This document shows, piece by piece, positions 45,701 through 60,700 of a DNA stretch of 64,000 nucleotides. The notes under the pieces are model-generated. The model was not told the origin of the DNA and ran no database searches. It saw nothing but the letters and a program-made list of their open reading frames with translations. Position 1 is the stretch's first letter. Each line of letters opens with the position of its first letter. The position numbers and the translations under genes were made by a program. Origin of the DNA: Mycteria americana (lineage: Eukaryota > Chordata > Aves > Ciconiiformes > Ciconiidae); assembly GCF_035582795.1 (NCBI RefSeq), contig NC_134365.1, positions 221,171,887-221,235,886 on the forward strand. Reading direction: 5' to 3'.

Positions 45701-48700
45701 CTACAGGGCTGTTGGCTGTTTGATGCACTTCTGATACATGAGCAGGCTGAAACAGCTCCTTCTCTGTTGTTTCTCTGCCACCATTCAAGCTTTGAAAGCC
45801 TTCTGTTACTGCCCAAGGACTACCCTCATCTGCGTGGAGGCTAACGCATGGGCTAAGGGCGGTGAGCATGCTTTGGTTGTCACCTTGTAGTATGCTGGAG
45901 AAGGTACTGCTCCGTCTGCTGTTTCCTCTTTGCAAACAGTCTATATCCACCCAGTGCTGATCTTCAGGCCCCAAGTCTATGGGCTGCTGGTCAGCACCCT
46001 GCTCCACTTCAGATAGCACACTGGACCAGGGACTAGTTTTGTCCGTTACGGTTGTTATTTCGTTAAGAGTTCGTGGTTCTATAATGTCTACTTCATATTC
46101 TTCTTCACTGTGTGGCTGGATGGCAAAAGCATCTTCACCTTCCTGGATGTAGTCTGTTGGCAAAGGATGCTCATCTTCAGGGACAGCTTGCTCTAGAAAT
46201 TCATGCAACATGTGTCTCTCAAACACCGCTTTCCCAAAAGAGCATGGCTGCTGTGTATCACCGCGAACGCTGGGTGAGTCCAACTCAAGTTGGCCTTGAC
46301 ATACTTCAGTTCTGGTTTCTTCATCCTTCTGGTTGAGTACATGTGTAGCACCCAGCTTTCTGCTGTTGTCTTGATGCACATCAGAAGATTCTTTACTATT
46401 TTTAGTTATAGTCTGTAAATCTGATTAATAGAAAACAGCATCAGGAAATGCACAGAGCAACAATTCACCTTTTATCTGATTTATTTGAGTTTTTTGTAGA
46501 AGAATCATATATGCAAGCATGGTTAGGAGTTAAACATGCACAGCTTTGTCAAACACTCTGCTGATGTGATCACATTCTGCTCTCTTTACCACTGACAAGG
46601 CCAGGAGAAGGATGGAAATGCTAAGGAAATGTTCAGGGTGAAATTACTGGGAAATAACTAAAAATACCTACATCAATGTAAAGAAAAAAAAATTGAACAG
46701 TGAAAATTCTCTGATATACAGAGTACACCTAAAGCAAATGGAAAAAATACCTATTGCTTGGAGGGGCTAAAAACACTTTGGCCAGTTCTGACCACATGGG
46801 AAGGAGAGAGGAATAATCTAGACAGGAACGATGGATAATCTAACCACCTCTTCCTCGCATAGCTTCCCCACGTTTACGTAGGGGCCCAGCAGACACAGTT
46901 GCTACTGATATTGTCCAGTTTTCAGTTCGATTTAGCAACTTGAATCAAATGACAGACAATTGTTAATTAAATATTTGTAAAACAGAAAGTCACTCAGGAC
47001 TATTGCTCGGTTGTGGTGGTAAAATTGTAAAGTCTGAAAACAAAGAGCTGCCTGTGCTCCTAACACGGGCTCTGAAAAAAGGTGTTTGGATTAGGAACCT
47101 AAACATTAATAAAATCTATGCAACCCTGAAAATCTCTGGGGATTTTACAAATCCTTTAAAAAGCCACAATCACCTATTTTTGGTTCCTAGTTAGCAGATC
47201 CTATTCATTTCTTGCATTCTTTGAGAAATTAGTTCACCCGTATTAGGTTAAATGGCAAACTACTGTTACTCCGAGGCAAGAGAAAAAGTCTTGCTATAAG
47301 GTAATGGTGGAGGACATTTGGAAAAGGAGAAGGAAGAGTTTGAGACAGATTGTAGAGGAGAGCATGTAAAGAAGCAGTAAAAACAGTTAATAAAGATGAG
47401 AAGGGGAACAAAAAGAGCAGAACCTTGGAGAAGAAAAAGAAAAAAAATGAGAAGATCAAGGTGATGATACAAGAATGGCAAATTCTGGCATAATAGACTT
47501 CAACTCCATCTCTTGGAAGTGCTGCTTCCCTGTAGGTAGCCACAGGCAGAAACAGCACAGAATAACTTTTCAACTGGCAGCGCTCCGAGCCACAGTTTAT
47601 TCTCTACTCTGATAAAGTACTTTAAAAGCACCAGCATGGATTTGATTTCCTAGTCATTTTGCTACTCACAGCACCTCTCTGGTATGAGATGAGAGTGGTA
47701 TGAACAGTAAAGCTAACATTAAATTAACTGCAATCAGTGAGCAGGCTAGCGCTGAGATGAAGAGCGGTTACAACGGAGCTGTTAGAAATGCCAGGCAGAG
47801 TGAAAAAACATACGCCTGAAAACAAGGTGTACAAAGAGATATGGTTTCCTTCCCTGTTGTGTCATACTCCATCCTTATTAAGGATGTCATTCTGTGTCCA
47901 ACAGCACTATTGACAGGGAAAATTAATTGCCCTGATGCCTCTAAAAGAGGAAATGTACTGAAAAAACAGAAGAGAAGCTGCTTACTAAGAGCTTTGTCTT
48001 ACCCATCCTAAAAAAGCCTTATTTTAGCTATTCACCGTAGGGCATAAATTTCACCTGAAAACAGAGATATGCCAATTCCTATTAGCAAAGAACCACAGAC
48101 TCAGCTCAGTACCATTCTGTCACAGAATCACAGAACCGATTGTTTTTCCACAAGAACTCCCTTTTTCTACTGAACAGACACTGAAATTTCAGTAGAATTT
48201 AGGCTATCTTGAGAGGGCCTTAACTCCCACCTAATCTGCCTTCTGAATGTTTCAGGTCAACACTATCATTACTGACAGGGGTTTGAAAGTCTCTCTGAAG
48301 CATCCTCCCAACAGACCAACACGTACTGATTACCAACACCAGGAACTGGTCGTGATTACGTCAGAAATTTGAAGATACTTTAAGGCAGCTTCTGACAAAA
48401 GATTCCAAACCAAGTGACAACTTACCATTGATGAGGCTGCTGACCTGAGACACCAACTGACTAGATTTTTCCAAAAGATGGCATCCATTGGGATCCACTT
48501 CTCTGCTCATCAAGCCCCGACGATCATTCTCCTGCTCCTCATGACTTGGTTTGGATGTGTTACCATAACTGAAGTCAGGAAAAGACCTGGTCAGCTTCTG
48601 ACTGAAGTATCTTTGAACCTCATCCAGCTCACTCAAGTTTTTTCTGTAAGCAGTGGTAAGAAATTTGGTAAGAGGAAAAAGTAAGCCTGTGGCAGACTGG

Positions 48701-51700
48701 TTCTATTTGTATCATTCTAGTCAACAGCATGGAAATACGCAAATTACAAGATTAAGGGTTATTATTGAAAAAATACATCAGTAGTTAAGTGTTGAGGTTG
48801 CTCTGTCTAAGCAAGAGGATAACACTCAAGAACAAATGCCGAATTAGCTATGAAACTTAGAATAGAATCACAGAATCATTAAGGTTGGAAAAGACCTCTA
48901 GGATCATCTAGTCCAACCGTCAACCCAACACCTCCATGCCTACTAAACCATTCCCGAAGTGCCACATCTGCACGTTTTTTAAATACCTCCAGGGATGGCG
49001 ACTCCACCACCTCTCTGGGCAGCCTGTTCCAGTGCCTGACCACCCTTTCAATAAAGAAATTTTTCCTAATAGCCAATCTAAACCTCTCCTGACGCAACTT
49101 GAGGCCATTTCCTCTCATCCTATCGCTAGTTACTTGGGAGAAGAGACCGACCCCACCTCACTACAACCTCCTTTCCTCCTCCAACCTACTCCTCCAGATA
49201 GTTGTAGAGAGCGATGAGGTCTCCCCTCAGCCTCCTTTTCTCCAGGCTGAACAACCCCAGGTCCCTCAGCCGCTCCCCATCAGCCTTGTGCTCCAGACCC
49301 TTCCCCAGCTTCGTTGCCCTTCTCTGGACACGCTCCAGCCCCTCAATGTCTCTCTTGGAGTGAGGGGCCCAACACTGAACACAGCATTCGAGGTGCGGCC
49401 TTACCAGTGTCGAGTCCAGGGGAACAATCACTGCCCTAGTCCTGCTGGCCACGCTATTGCTGATACAAGCCAGGATGCTGTTGGCTTTCTTGGCCACCTG
49501 GGCATGCTGCCGGCTCATATTCACCCAGCTGTCGACCAACACCCCCAGGTCCTTCTCTGCCTGGCAGCTTTCCAGCCACTCTTCCCCAAGCCTGTAGCGT
49601 TGCATGGGGTTGCTGTGGCCCAAGTGCAGGACCTTGCACTTGGCCTTGTTGAACCTCATACAATTGACCTCAGCCCATGGATCCAGCCTGTTCAGGTCCC
49701 TCTGCAGAGCCTTCCTACCCTCCAGCAGATCAACACTCCCACACAGCTTGGTGTCATCTGCAAACTTGCTGAGAGTGCACTCAATCTCCTAGTCCAGATC
49801 ATTAATAAAGATATAAAACAAGGCTGGCCCCAAAACTGAGCCCTGGGGGACACCACTTGTGACCGGCTGCCAACTGGATTTAACTCCGTTCACCACAACT
49901 CTCTGGGCCCGGCTGTCCAGCCAGTTTTTTACCCAGCAAAGAGTACACCTGCCTAAGCCATGAGCTGCCAGCTTCTCTAGGAGAACGCTGTGGGATACAG
50001 TGTCGAAGGCTTTACTAGGCTGGAACTTAGGCTGGAAGTTAAAAAAACGAGCTAGTTTTAAACTTACTTAATCAAAGGAGCTGGATTTGAGATGACCTTC
50101 CAATAGAAGTCATAAAGCCAAGAATATTAATTGACTTTATGACTGAGCTTGATAAAAATCTGAGGATTTCTACCAGCTTAAGATCTAAGGATTTTATGAT
50201 AAATTGCTTGCAGTAGCAGGGGAAGGGATGGAATGACTCAGAAAGTCTATTTCAGTCCTATATTCCTACGGATAATAAATATTCTTCTCCTAAAATTTAC
50301 ACCCAATTTAAATCTAGAATCTAGTCAAAAGAAAAGTGCTTCTAGTAAGAACAAAGGCATCCTGTTGGGAAAGGACATCCTGCTCCATGCACCATGAAAA
50401 TGCTTACAGGCTTGTTCTTGCATCTGTGGAAACCAACTCAGAGGACTGCTGGCTTAGTAGCGTGTGTTGCGTTATAGGTGTACAAAGATGGATAAAGCAA
50501 AGGCTTCAATCCAGATTTGGAAACACTGCTGTTGCTGTTTCCCTTCAGCGACTCACAGCATTGCTAGAGCCTCAGTCCTAATGCAGAGTTGCCCCCTAGT
50601 CCCTGCTTTTCCAGTCTCAATCTCATCCTGCTGTGAATTACACTGATATCCCACTGATCCTCTTAATCGGTTATTGTATATTTTCCTTTCCTTTAAAACT
50701 GGATGCAAGAATTCTTCAGTTTCAAGCTCTGCTTTGCAAACCTTTGGCTTTGAGTTACCTTGTTGGCTATACCTCTGCTTTACCTGAGAGCAGTTAGAAG
50801 AGAAGCGCGTGATGACAGCGATAACGAGTCCATCTTTGCTGCCCGGTGCGCGTTTCCTTCTGCTTGCTGCAGGGATTCGTGAAATCTGCGCACGTTCTGC
50901 ATATGCTCTTCATGGCGAGGCGTGTGTGTTCCAGGGGGACTAATTCTGCTAGAAACAGCCCTACGTTTAACAACAGAAAACAGTTTGAAATCTCCAATTG
51001 TCAAAAGTCTGCCAACTAAGAATATCCAACATCTTTAAATGCATTAAAGAGCCACCGATGGATGAAACGAGCTCTTTCAAGTGTCATCAAGAATGGCATT
51101 TATTGTTTCAGATTTACACTAAAATAAACTGCAACTACCCTCTCCGCACTGGTTAACAGTGTGGCTGACAGGGAATTTGCAATGTCTGCTGGAAGCTGCC
51201 CAGCCAGCTGTTCAGCCCACATAACGGTGGCCCATGGTCCCTCTAAACGTCAAAGACACATACAGGAAAAGTGTCATCTCCTGTGTATGCTAAAGAAACA
51301 AACCATGAATTAAAATGCTCTCTCACATGTCGCTAGTTAAATACATAAACATTGGCGCTTGTTTTAAGGGACAAAAAGCAGGAATTGCTGCAGGATATCC
51401 GACAGTCCTAGTCCTGGAATGTGCAATATTACAGCATTTCACCAGCTGTCATTCACCGGCCATGGACAGGAGTTACGGCAAAATAAAGGGGATATATCAG
51501 TAATACTCTATTCTAACTTACGCTTATTATCCTTACTAAAAATAAAAACAAACACAAACACAATCCTGATTCTTATAAAGGCCTGGAAGAAGAATCTGCC
51601 AGTTTTAGCAGTGGCATGGTGTAAATCCTAATGTAGAAGGGTGTAATGAAACAAAAGAAACATCAGTGAGAAGAAAAAGAACATCTGGGTTTTGCAGAAA

Positions 51701-54700
51701 GGAACCTGTCTCAGGATTGCTATCTCCTGGGCCTCCCTCTCACTGGTAAAGGGAACTTGGTATAATCTTTAAGCCCAAACACAGGGTAAGAACTTTGACA
51801 GGGCTTGATTTATTTTTTTGGTAGAGTCAATAGGCTTCACATAGGTAGATTTCTGAGCCCTGACAACGATCAAAATGACCGATAGCCAGCTGACTTACCG
51901 TTCTCGAGTAGGAACACTGACTTCCTTTGACACGGTGTTCAACATCTGCTTGGAAAAGCTTGTAGCATTACTGGGAAATGTTGGAAAGCTGGCCTTCACC
52001 TAGAATAAAGAGGAACACCACACATGAACCTTCCACAGCAAGAAAATAGAGAAATTAAAGTAGTATCTTGCTGACCTTGCAAACAAAAACTTAAGTTTTC
52101 TAAATAGCTTTACATTTGCAAAGGATTTTCCAGCACTGAGCCAAAGTACCATTTAACAACACTCTTATTTCAGAAACATTTGTTAATTCCCCCCACACTA
52201 CTGAAGAGTAAACTGATGGACAGCAGGGTATAGGGGCTCCATTACATGTGTATATCACACCCCAGCGTAACTGGAAAGTCTAGAGAATAAAACACACACA
52301 AGAAATGGCAAATCTTTCAGAAAAATAGATTTCTGCCAAACTAGAAAGTTCCTAACCAACGAAAGGCTGAATTTACAGTATGTTTTTGGGCATCAGCTGC
52401 CACCCAAAGCAGCAAACAGAACAATGGCAGACATCCAAACCCACAGAATATTCTCCTAACAATAAAAACCCCCACATCCACAATGAAACACCAGAGTGAT
52501 AGAACCCACTGGAGATGTTCACGACCTAGGTTTGAATGAGCGCGCTGTAACTAGCGTTGGCCTGCAGCTACCATGGAAACACAGAGCAGCATTCTTAAAC
52601 AAGGAATTAAGTGTTTCTGATATATTTACACAGACTGATCCATTACAGTGCTGCGAATTTGCTATGTTTGCTCATTACTTCAGTAACCCACAGAGTCAGT
52701 GCTGATTATTAGGAATCTAATCAGATATGCACAAGGGAGGAAACTGAAGTTCGTACTGAAGAACTTGCTGGCTGGGTCCGGATCCTTGCCTGCCTTTCTT
52801 CTTTGAGATTATTTATGTTTTGAAGAGGGGAAACTGCTACTTTGATCTGTCCTCGGCACTGTCCACTGAAGTCCGTAATATTATACCACCCGCAAACGAG
52901 CTGGAAGCCAGAAAGAAGAGGAGAAAGGTCCACTGATGCAAATCCTATCACTCGCTCAATCTCTGGGGAAGAAGAATATAAAGCACATATTAATTTAAAC
53001 TGCATGTAAACGAAACATTTTCAGGAATACTAAAAATAAGCCAGTTATACAGCCCTTGAAATACGTCTAGACTTTACAGGAAAGACATCTTATAACACTG
53101 AAAAAATGGTTTAAAAGCTGGCAGCTCTCATGAGGTAAAGAGCAAGTAAAGAGTGGAACAAAAAAAGTGGAGGAAATAGAAAATGGAGTTTAAGACAACA
53201 GAAATGAGACTTAGATTTTGGTTGTTAACATGTTTCATACTAAGAGAGCTATGGTGCCTGATTGAGAAGCAGGAAAAATTGTTTCGAGCAATTAAACCAG
53301 CTCCCTCCCTACGGATTTGCCAAAATAGCCATCCCTATTGCAACTGTTGATAACCTGAACACCTACATTGGTAATAATTCACAGCAGAATGAGGGCCTTG
53401 CTGCAGGTGTAAGAAAGGACATGAGGGTTATTTATCCTATGCAATTCTTAATCAGAAGAACTAGTCAGACAAGGGTTGTAATAAAGGGAAAAATATTCAG
53501 CTTGAAAATGGGCTAGAAATAAGAGACAATCAGAGACGTGAAAAAATGAACCTGGAGGCCAATTCAGGGACCTCAGCAAATGCATTCCGCCTCCAGAATT
53601 GCATTCTCACTTCAGAAACTCCTGTTTCTTCCCTTTTCACTTTGCCAAAACTCTCAAAAATGTCATTACACCGTTGCATTCTTGTGCAACATTTTACCTT
53701 TTCTGTCTTGCAAATTTATCTGCAGTACAGAACAAACAATCCTATCCAAGAAGAGGATATTATTTGGATTACCTTAGCAGTTACATCCAGCTAAAAATGT
53801 CCCTGCTGAGAAAATGAAAGAGCAGGGCAGGGAGAGGGACTGGCAGGAGAATCAGTGTGTACACACAGTACTCTGTATAATACAGAGAAAGGCTGAGTTA
53901 CACAGGAAGTTTATTTTTTAAACAAGAAATCAGTCAGCTGAACTTTAGTATGTAAAAAGGAAGAAAAAAACCCAGTATTTTAAAGATCATATCCTAGCAG
54001 TTTGAATCGAAGTAGTGCTGTCTTCCCAACAACAAACACATAGATTTTTGCGCTTGCTTGGTACCAATTAAATACTGGAGGATCTGTCTTTACAATTCTA
54101 CTCTCCAATTTACTTAACAGAATTTACTTTACTTGTTTTAAATACAAATCACGCAAGGAAAGGGATGCAGAAAAAACACTCCTCTCAATACCGCACTACA
54201 AACTTTACCTGCTTTATGCCACACTTTGAAGACCAAGGTTTGCTGCGGATCCAGCAGAAGTTCTTTGGATAATCTGTTAAGAACAAAATCATAATTTGTT
54301 ATTCAAAGTCAGGAAAAAGAGCAAGTGCAGTAAAATGCCTCTAAAGATTCAATGCTGTTGTATCTACCCAGACAAATCAGTTTCCTTCTGGAATGATGGG
54401 GGGGGGAAGGGAGAACACAACAAAACCCAAAATCATTGAGCCCTCAAAAGCATAAGTGTCTTTACAAGGTTTTGGCTTTTGCTTATTCAAGAAGTATTTC
54501 CCTCTCCTCGCTCTTGTTCTAAATTTAAAGGATAGGACAATAAATCCATGAAGAAATGGAAATACGGTTTATTTCTTGACTCAATAATACAGTGACAGCA
54601 AAGCACTGGGGTTATGGTTGAAAGCTGTAATATCTGAAGCTGATTTCTGGAAAAAAACCACCCTGACAATTGAAGTGTCAAATGTAGAACAGCTTTTAAG

Positions 54701-57700
54701 TTGCTTGAAGCAATTCAGATATGACTCTGAGCATAAGCAACCTCTGAAACAGAACTTTTAAACTTCAGCTATCAGTCTTTCAATGGTTTCACCTTCATAT
54801 TACAAATTCCCTAAAGCCAAAAGCCCAACTCAGCAGTCTGGCAGAAAAGCCCACTCGTGTGCAGGCACTGGTATGTATTTGCATGCATTTTGTGATGGAC
54901 AAAGTAAATTCAGTATGCTTTCTTGTTGCCTGTAACAGACATGTTCCACCTAGTTTAGAAAACGCTTCTGGCTACTGCTTTGGAATTAATTTAAAATCTG
55001 GTATAGAAACACTGGGGAAACCACAAGACTGCAAACACAGGTTTATTACCGAATGACTTGATCTGCTGAGGTTCCTTGGAGTGGTCAATTCATCTGCTCT
55101 AATTTAGGCTCAGATATCTAAGTCTGAGCTATGTTCCCTACACTATTTTGGCAGTCACTAGAGAGAAACAGGCATCCTTAGGGAATTTTGTCCTAAGTTG
55201 GGTCTCTAACACAGGTCAAGTGACTCACCGTCTGGAGGTGCCTGCGTCTCTCCAGTGACTGCAGAGGAAGCCACGGCTGAACAGCTCTGAGTCAGAAACC
55301 TAACTTCCAGATATGTAAAGTTTCAGTAGGTGAATCCCAACTTAGAGCTCTGGTCCTGAACCAGGGCAAAATTTCTAAGCATGAAACAAAGTAAAACATA
55401 CTGAAAAAGCCAATAAATTGGATCAAGTCTTACTTAACCTTGCCAAGAGTCCTTTAGCAATTAGCAGCCCCTTCCTCTAGGAAACTACAGATGAGTGGAA
55501 ATACACTGACTCACCCAAGGTCTTAAGCCAAAATACAATGCAGCCAAGGTTCCGTGCACATCAAACCGTCCTTCCTCACGCTAGCTTTAAGACCAAGCCT
55601 CCTCAAACAACTTTTCACCCAACAGGAGCACATGGTCATCATAAAACACGGAAACAAGCATTTTTAGCTGAGTACCGGCCTGGTAAGTAGAAAAGCATCC
55701 CCCCTGCAAACTGCATACATCCTTTTCACACCCAGCCTGGCTGCCAGATCCAAAGTGTGTCTGTGCGAGTCCACATCGCTCACCTTGCTTGTTGCTGAAA
55801 GTCCCAGACCGGTGAGTCTGTATTTTCTATTACTGAAGTGGTTATTGGAGCATCTGCACCAGCAACAGCAAATGATACGCAGCTACTGGGTGCTGTTACT
55901 TCACGTTCTGTCAAAGGACTCCCTAAAATTATACAGAATTAAATACAGATTTGTTATTAATAATAATAAAAAAAAAATCTAAAGGCAGTTCAGCAATTAA
56001 AACCAGATAATTAACAAAGAAATCCACCATCTAGGAAATACCCCTTTTCATTGGTGGAGCTGAAAATACTTTATATTTACAATGGGAGCAAATATTACAC
56101 GAACCTTTTACAGAGCAGAAACTGGAATATTCAAGGGAAAAACAGAAAAACCATTTGCCCAAGATCATCTGAGAAGTCAGAGGCAAAGCTAGGAATAAAC
56201 CCCAGGTCTCCAGGACCCTGTTCCAGTGCTTGAGTTACCCTCTGCGCTGGACCAGCGAGTTTGGCAATCCTAGCTGCAAACATAGAAAATACCCAGCGTT
56301 ACAAAAGGCAGTTTGACTTAACAGCTGGATTGCTGAGAGGAAGCTCACTTGTGTTGACTGAATAAGAAAATGCACAGCTGGTGTTAACAATACCCAAGGA
56401 TAAATAAAATTTTTATAGCCTCTATTAGTTCATCTTAGAAAGACTGAAATAATTAGAGAAACTTAACATCCCTACAGGGTAGAAACAAGTACCACTCTCA
56501 TCTGTTCTGAAGATTTAAAGAGGAAAAAGCAGTAAATACAATTGTATTTCAAATTGTTGCTGGCTTCCCTCCCAACTTTTCTCACCGCCCTTCATACCTA
56601 CTGTAGAAGTAGGAGATTGTGTTACAGATAAATTGTCATGGTTCCCTGTATTTTCCCATGGTACATGCTTTGAGCAGGGATAGAGCACATGGAAAGTAAA
56701 ATACCGCTCACTATTAAGTGCGCCTGTACTCCCACCAGCCCTGCTCCTGCACCAGCAGGAAATTTGAGAGGAGAAAGTCTAGTGTAGATGAGGCCTTAAC
56801 ATTTTGGCCAAAACATCAAAGTTTGTATCAGAGTTAGGGAGGGAAAAGTCAATTGCCTTCATGTCCTAGTCCGGGGAGCTACACATGGGGCAGCAGGTAG
56901 GCTTTGCTGAAATTGTTTTTAAGTAGCTTCAGGAAATACCATTTTTAATCTATGCACAAACTAGACCTTTGTGATTGCCAACCTAGGCATTCGCTCTGCG
57001 AAGCACCAGTGAAACCTTTAGAAGGCTCCTTGCGTAAACACAGTTCAGGGCTGGAACCACAAGCATTTTCTCCCTCATTCATCCTGAAATAACCTGGGAA
57101 AAGGTTTGTGAGAAAACAGGTAACAAATTAACTAGTCTGACTTAATTGGGTATGTTTGCACTTAGAGGCAGATAGTTTATCATCAGAGGAACGCAAGGTC
57201 AAATTAAGGGATGGAGCTAGATGTTCCCCAGATGCTGCTGGATATTATGGATTAGAGATTGTTGAATGAAAGCTGCAGAAATTATACAGTCACTTGCACT
57301 GAATTATAGCCCAAAAAGGAGGAGCGATGCTTAGGGCCTCTTCCCTTCTGTACGTGACCCTTCCGGTCATGTTCACATTAGTGAGATTAATTTGCTGCAT
57401 TGTCTCATGGCTTGTAAAGCTGTAGTAGCATTTTACTGCTTACAGAGCTGTTCAGGTGGTGAATTTGTAGCTGGCAAAATCTGCTAGGAGAAACGGACTT
57501 AGCCAAGGGGAAACAAGATCAGACTTTGCAACCAACTATCACTCAGTTATTACAGATTGTTTCCTCCTTTCTGCTTTCCAAGGACTCAGCATGCGGCTTT
57601 GGACTTTTCCAAGACCATGCTGGCCAGAATGATCAAAACTGATGAGTATGAATCTGATTTAACTAAAAATAATTCTCTTTTTTCCTGAAGTCTGGTTATC

Positions 57701-60700
57701 TGTGGAAAATACAATAAAATGTGACTGATTTATAGTAGCTTACTGAGTTACTGCTTATTTATGCCTTGACCATGAGGATTTGCTTGAGAACAATATTTTT
57801 TTTTTTTTTACAATATCCACAACAACTTCAGTTAAAACATGCCACACAAAACTCTTTGCAGTTTGATAAGACTGTAGATATGACAATTCAAACACAGATG
57901 TGGGCAATGTGAGCTCAACTTAGAGAAATGAGCAAGATCTGTCCAGACTAGCTCACCATCTCCTGCATGTAAACGCAGACCTAAAATCAATCTTTGGAGT
58001 CAAAGGCAAAACCAGCATTTCTCAAGTGTTAGCTTGCTTTTCCTCCAGGAAAAGAAAAGCCTGTAATAGAAAGAATTGTTGGCTCTAATAAGAAAGGTCA
58101 GCCGTAATCAAAGGAGTCTTACAGAGCCTGATTTAGCCTAGTGACTCCCAATGCTTGAACTTTGCAAAGAAGTTACATTTAGAAATATTAGTTATAAACT
58201 AAGGGTTTATATGGCTGAAGGGTTGCTGGAAATATGTTCTTTACATTATTCTGAAAAGACAGTTGTCCATATGACAAAAATCTCTCTAAGGAGCATCCTG
58301 GCAGAGAAGCCAAGAGTGGGAAGGGAAACCCCTTTTGCTAGGGATGATCTTCCATTGATAAATACGCGGACCTACATCCCAGCGAGGTCCACGGAGAAGC
58401 TTGCGCTCCTACGCTTCTGTTTTGTAGCTGCTCTGTGGGGAGAGAATCATAGGGTCTGCGCCTGCCAATCCAGCAGCCATTCGCTAGTGGTGAAGCTTAA
58501 CTTTAAAAAAAGACCACCACAGGCAGAAGAAAATCAACAGACATCTATTCCCTGGGGAGGCGAGAACTGTACAGAAGAAGATGAAAAACATGGCAGGAAG
58601 AGGTTAGCAACTGCAGATTAAAGTGACTTCAGTCCTTAAAAGATACATGGAAAGTTCTGTTCTAATATTGTTCGAAACAGTGCTCAAAACAGCTAGAACT
58701 AAGTTAGAGAAAAGACTTGTTGGTTTGAATGCCTGCATTTTGTAGAACTTCTACGCTTTTATAGAATTAATTTCATTCCTTTCCAATGTTATGAAATTTA
58801 GGCTATTTCTTTTCTTTATATTATTTGGAAGATGAAGCAAAAGAAAACAGGAAAATTTACTTTAGACCACGAGAAATATGAAGAGGCTTGAGGAAACATT
58901 TTGTATCTTCATTCAGTTTCTAAAAATTTTGTATCTTAAGTAATTCTTCCAAAATTGCAGGAAGTTTATCATCCATAACATAGTGGACTGGAAATGTATT
59001 CCAGCCTTTTTATCTGTAACACAATAATGAATTGTTATCATGAAGAATGAAAATCCTTCTTGAAACCAGCTTATATAGCATTTGTTTCAGTGTATCAGTT
59101 GCCTCTCAGTTAGTTACTTCTAAAAATCCCCTAAAATGATAAGTTGTTTGAAGATGGAAATATTGCAATAGCGTACACCATCAAAAGAAACCTCCTTTAC
59201 CCCATCAAAAACTTTGCAGGAGCAATGTTGCCCCAGGTTTCCAAAGACTATGAATTCCAGAAGATTATAGAATCATTATAAAAAGCCATCTGTGGGGCTC
59301 AGTATGTATCAGAATTACTTACACTTAAATCATGGCTTATATTTGACTCTTTTAGTTGTGTTATCACGCCATAAAACGCTGAGTGTTTCTTTCTGGCATA
59401 TCACCTGGACGATGAAACAGTTGATCTCAGAGGCGTTGCCAGTAAACTCACCTCGGCTCGTTTCCTTATTCCTATTTGTATTTAGGTAGCGTGCAATGGC
59501 CCAAACAAGGTCAGATCACTCCAAGAGCTGAGCAAACACAAAGTGATCACGTCATGCAGCGCTAGAGGTGCCCAAAGTGAAGGGTAGAGCACCTGATGTG
59601 CTTTAAAGGGTTTAACTCATCTTTAACCAAGAGATTCACTTACAGACTGCAACTTGAGGGAAAAACAAAAGGCTCCAAAAACCTGCAAATTCACCAAGTG
59701 TGTTACATTGCTGCACATCAAGAACCAAACACCACCTGCTAGGAAGGAATATTTTAGTACGCTTAGCATCAATTTAAAAGCGAAGAGCAATTCTTTGGTG
59801 ACCCTCAGCATAGTGTCTAGCCACCGAACTGTAATGCCCACTCCACAGAGCGGGAAGCAGTGTGTCAAGCCTGGGTGAGCTGAGACTGCTCTGCCCTTCC
59901 ATTGCCCTTCCTCACTGCTGTGTCTGGCAGTCTCCAGATAGCACGAGTAAGCCAGCTTTACAAATTCATTATATGCTAAAAATGCTAATTCGCAAGAGTC
60001 TTTGAGATACGAGTGTCTTGGGGTTGAGTTATTCAGATAATGCTTAACTTCAGAATTCAGCTGTCATCTGTAACAGTGAACATTATATTATTTATATTTT
60101 GGATTTTATTAATAGAGATAGGCTGAATAGTTTAACCTCCTGCTTCCCCTGTACTTATACAATGATGCAATGCTCTCAGGGTTGCACCACTACAAGGCCA
60201 AGTTCAAAACCCATCACATCCATTCACCGTGCCGGAGGAAGTTTGAGGATTTGTTTTTAAATTGCTCCATGCAGTACCGGGGGGGGGGGGGGGGGGGGGG
60301 GGAAGAAAAAAAAAAGGGGGGGGGGGGGGGAGGCGGTGTTACCTTTTAAACTTAGATGCATTGCTCTTTCCACAAGGATATTGACAGCAACTGTGTTTTC
60401 CAGAAACATCATGTCTTCTTCTTGTGGTTTGCTATCGGTGATTTCTGAACTTACGATATCCAGTTTCTGACTCTGATTTTCAGAGACCTGTTGGCTCAGA
60501 TCAGGTGCTTTCTCTGTGCCTTCATCTTCACTATTGCTGTATTCCTCAGCAAAGTGAAGTCTGCTGGGCAGAGCAGCAGAAGTGGAAGAAAGAACGATGT
60601 GAACGCGTACGGCAGCTCCAGCTAGGTTTGCAGCATTGCATCTGAACAATGGATAAACCCCTGTAAGAGAATTCACAACCAACCAGCTAAACAAGGCAAA

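Noticed and set aside
48116-48145. Possible CR1 tail (CACAGAATCACAGAACCG)
   Set aside because: Only about 20 bases match and the flanking sequence does not continue into CR1.
49186-49659. 157-codon minus-strand open frame as a host gene
   Set aside because: It is the CR1 ORF2 C-terminal region inside a truncated LINE copy.
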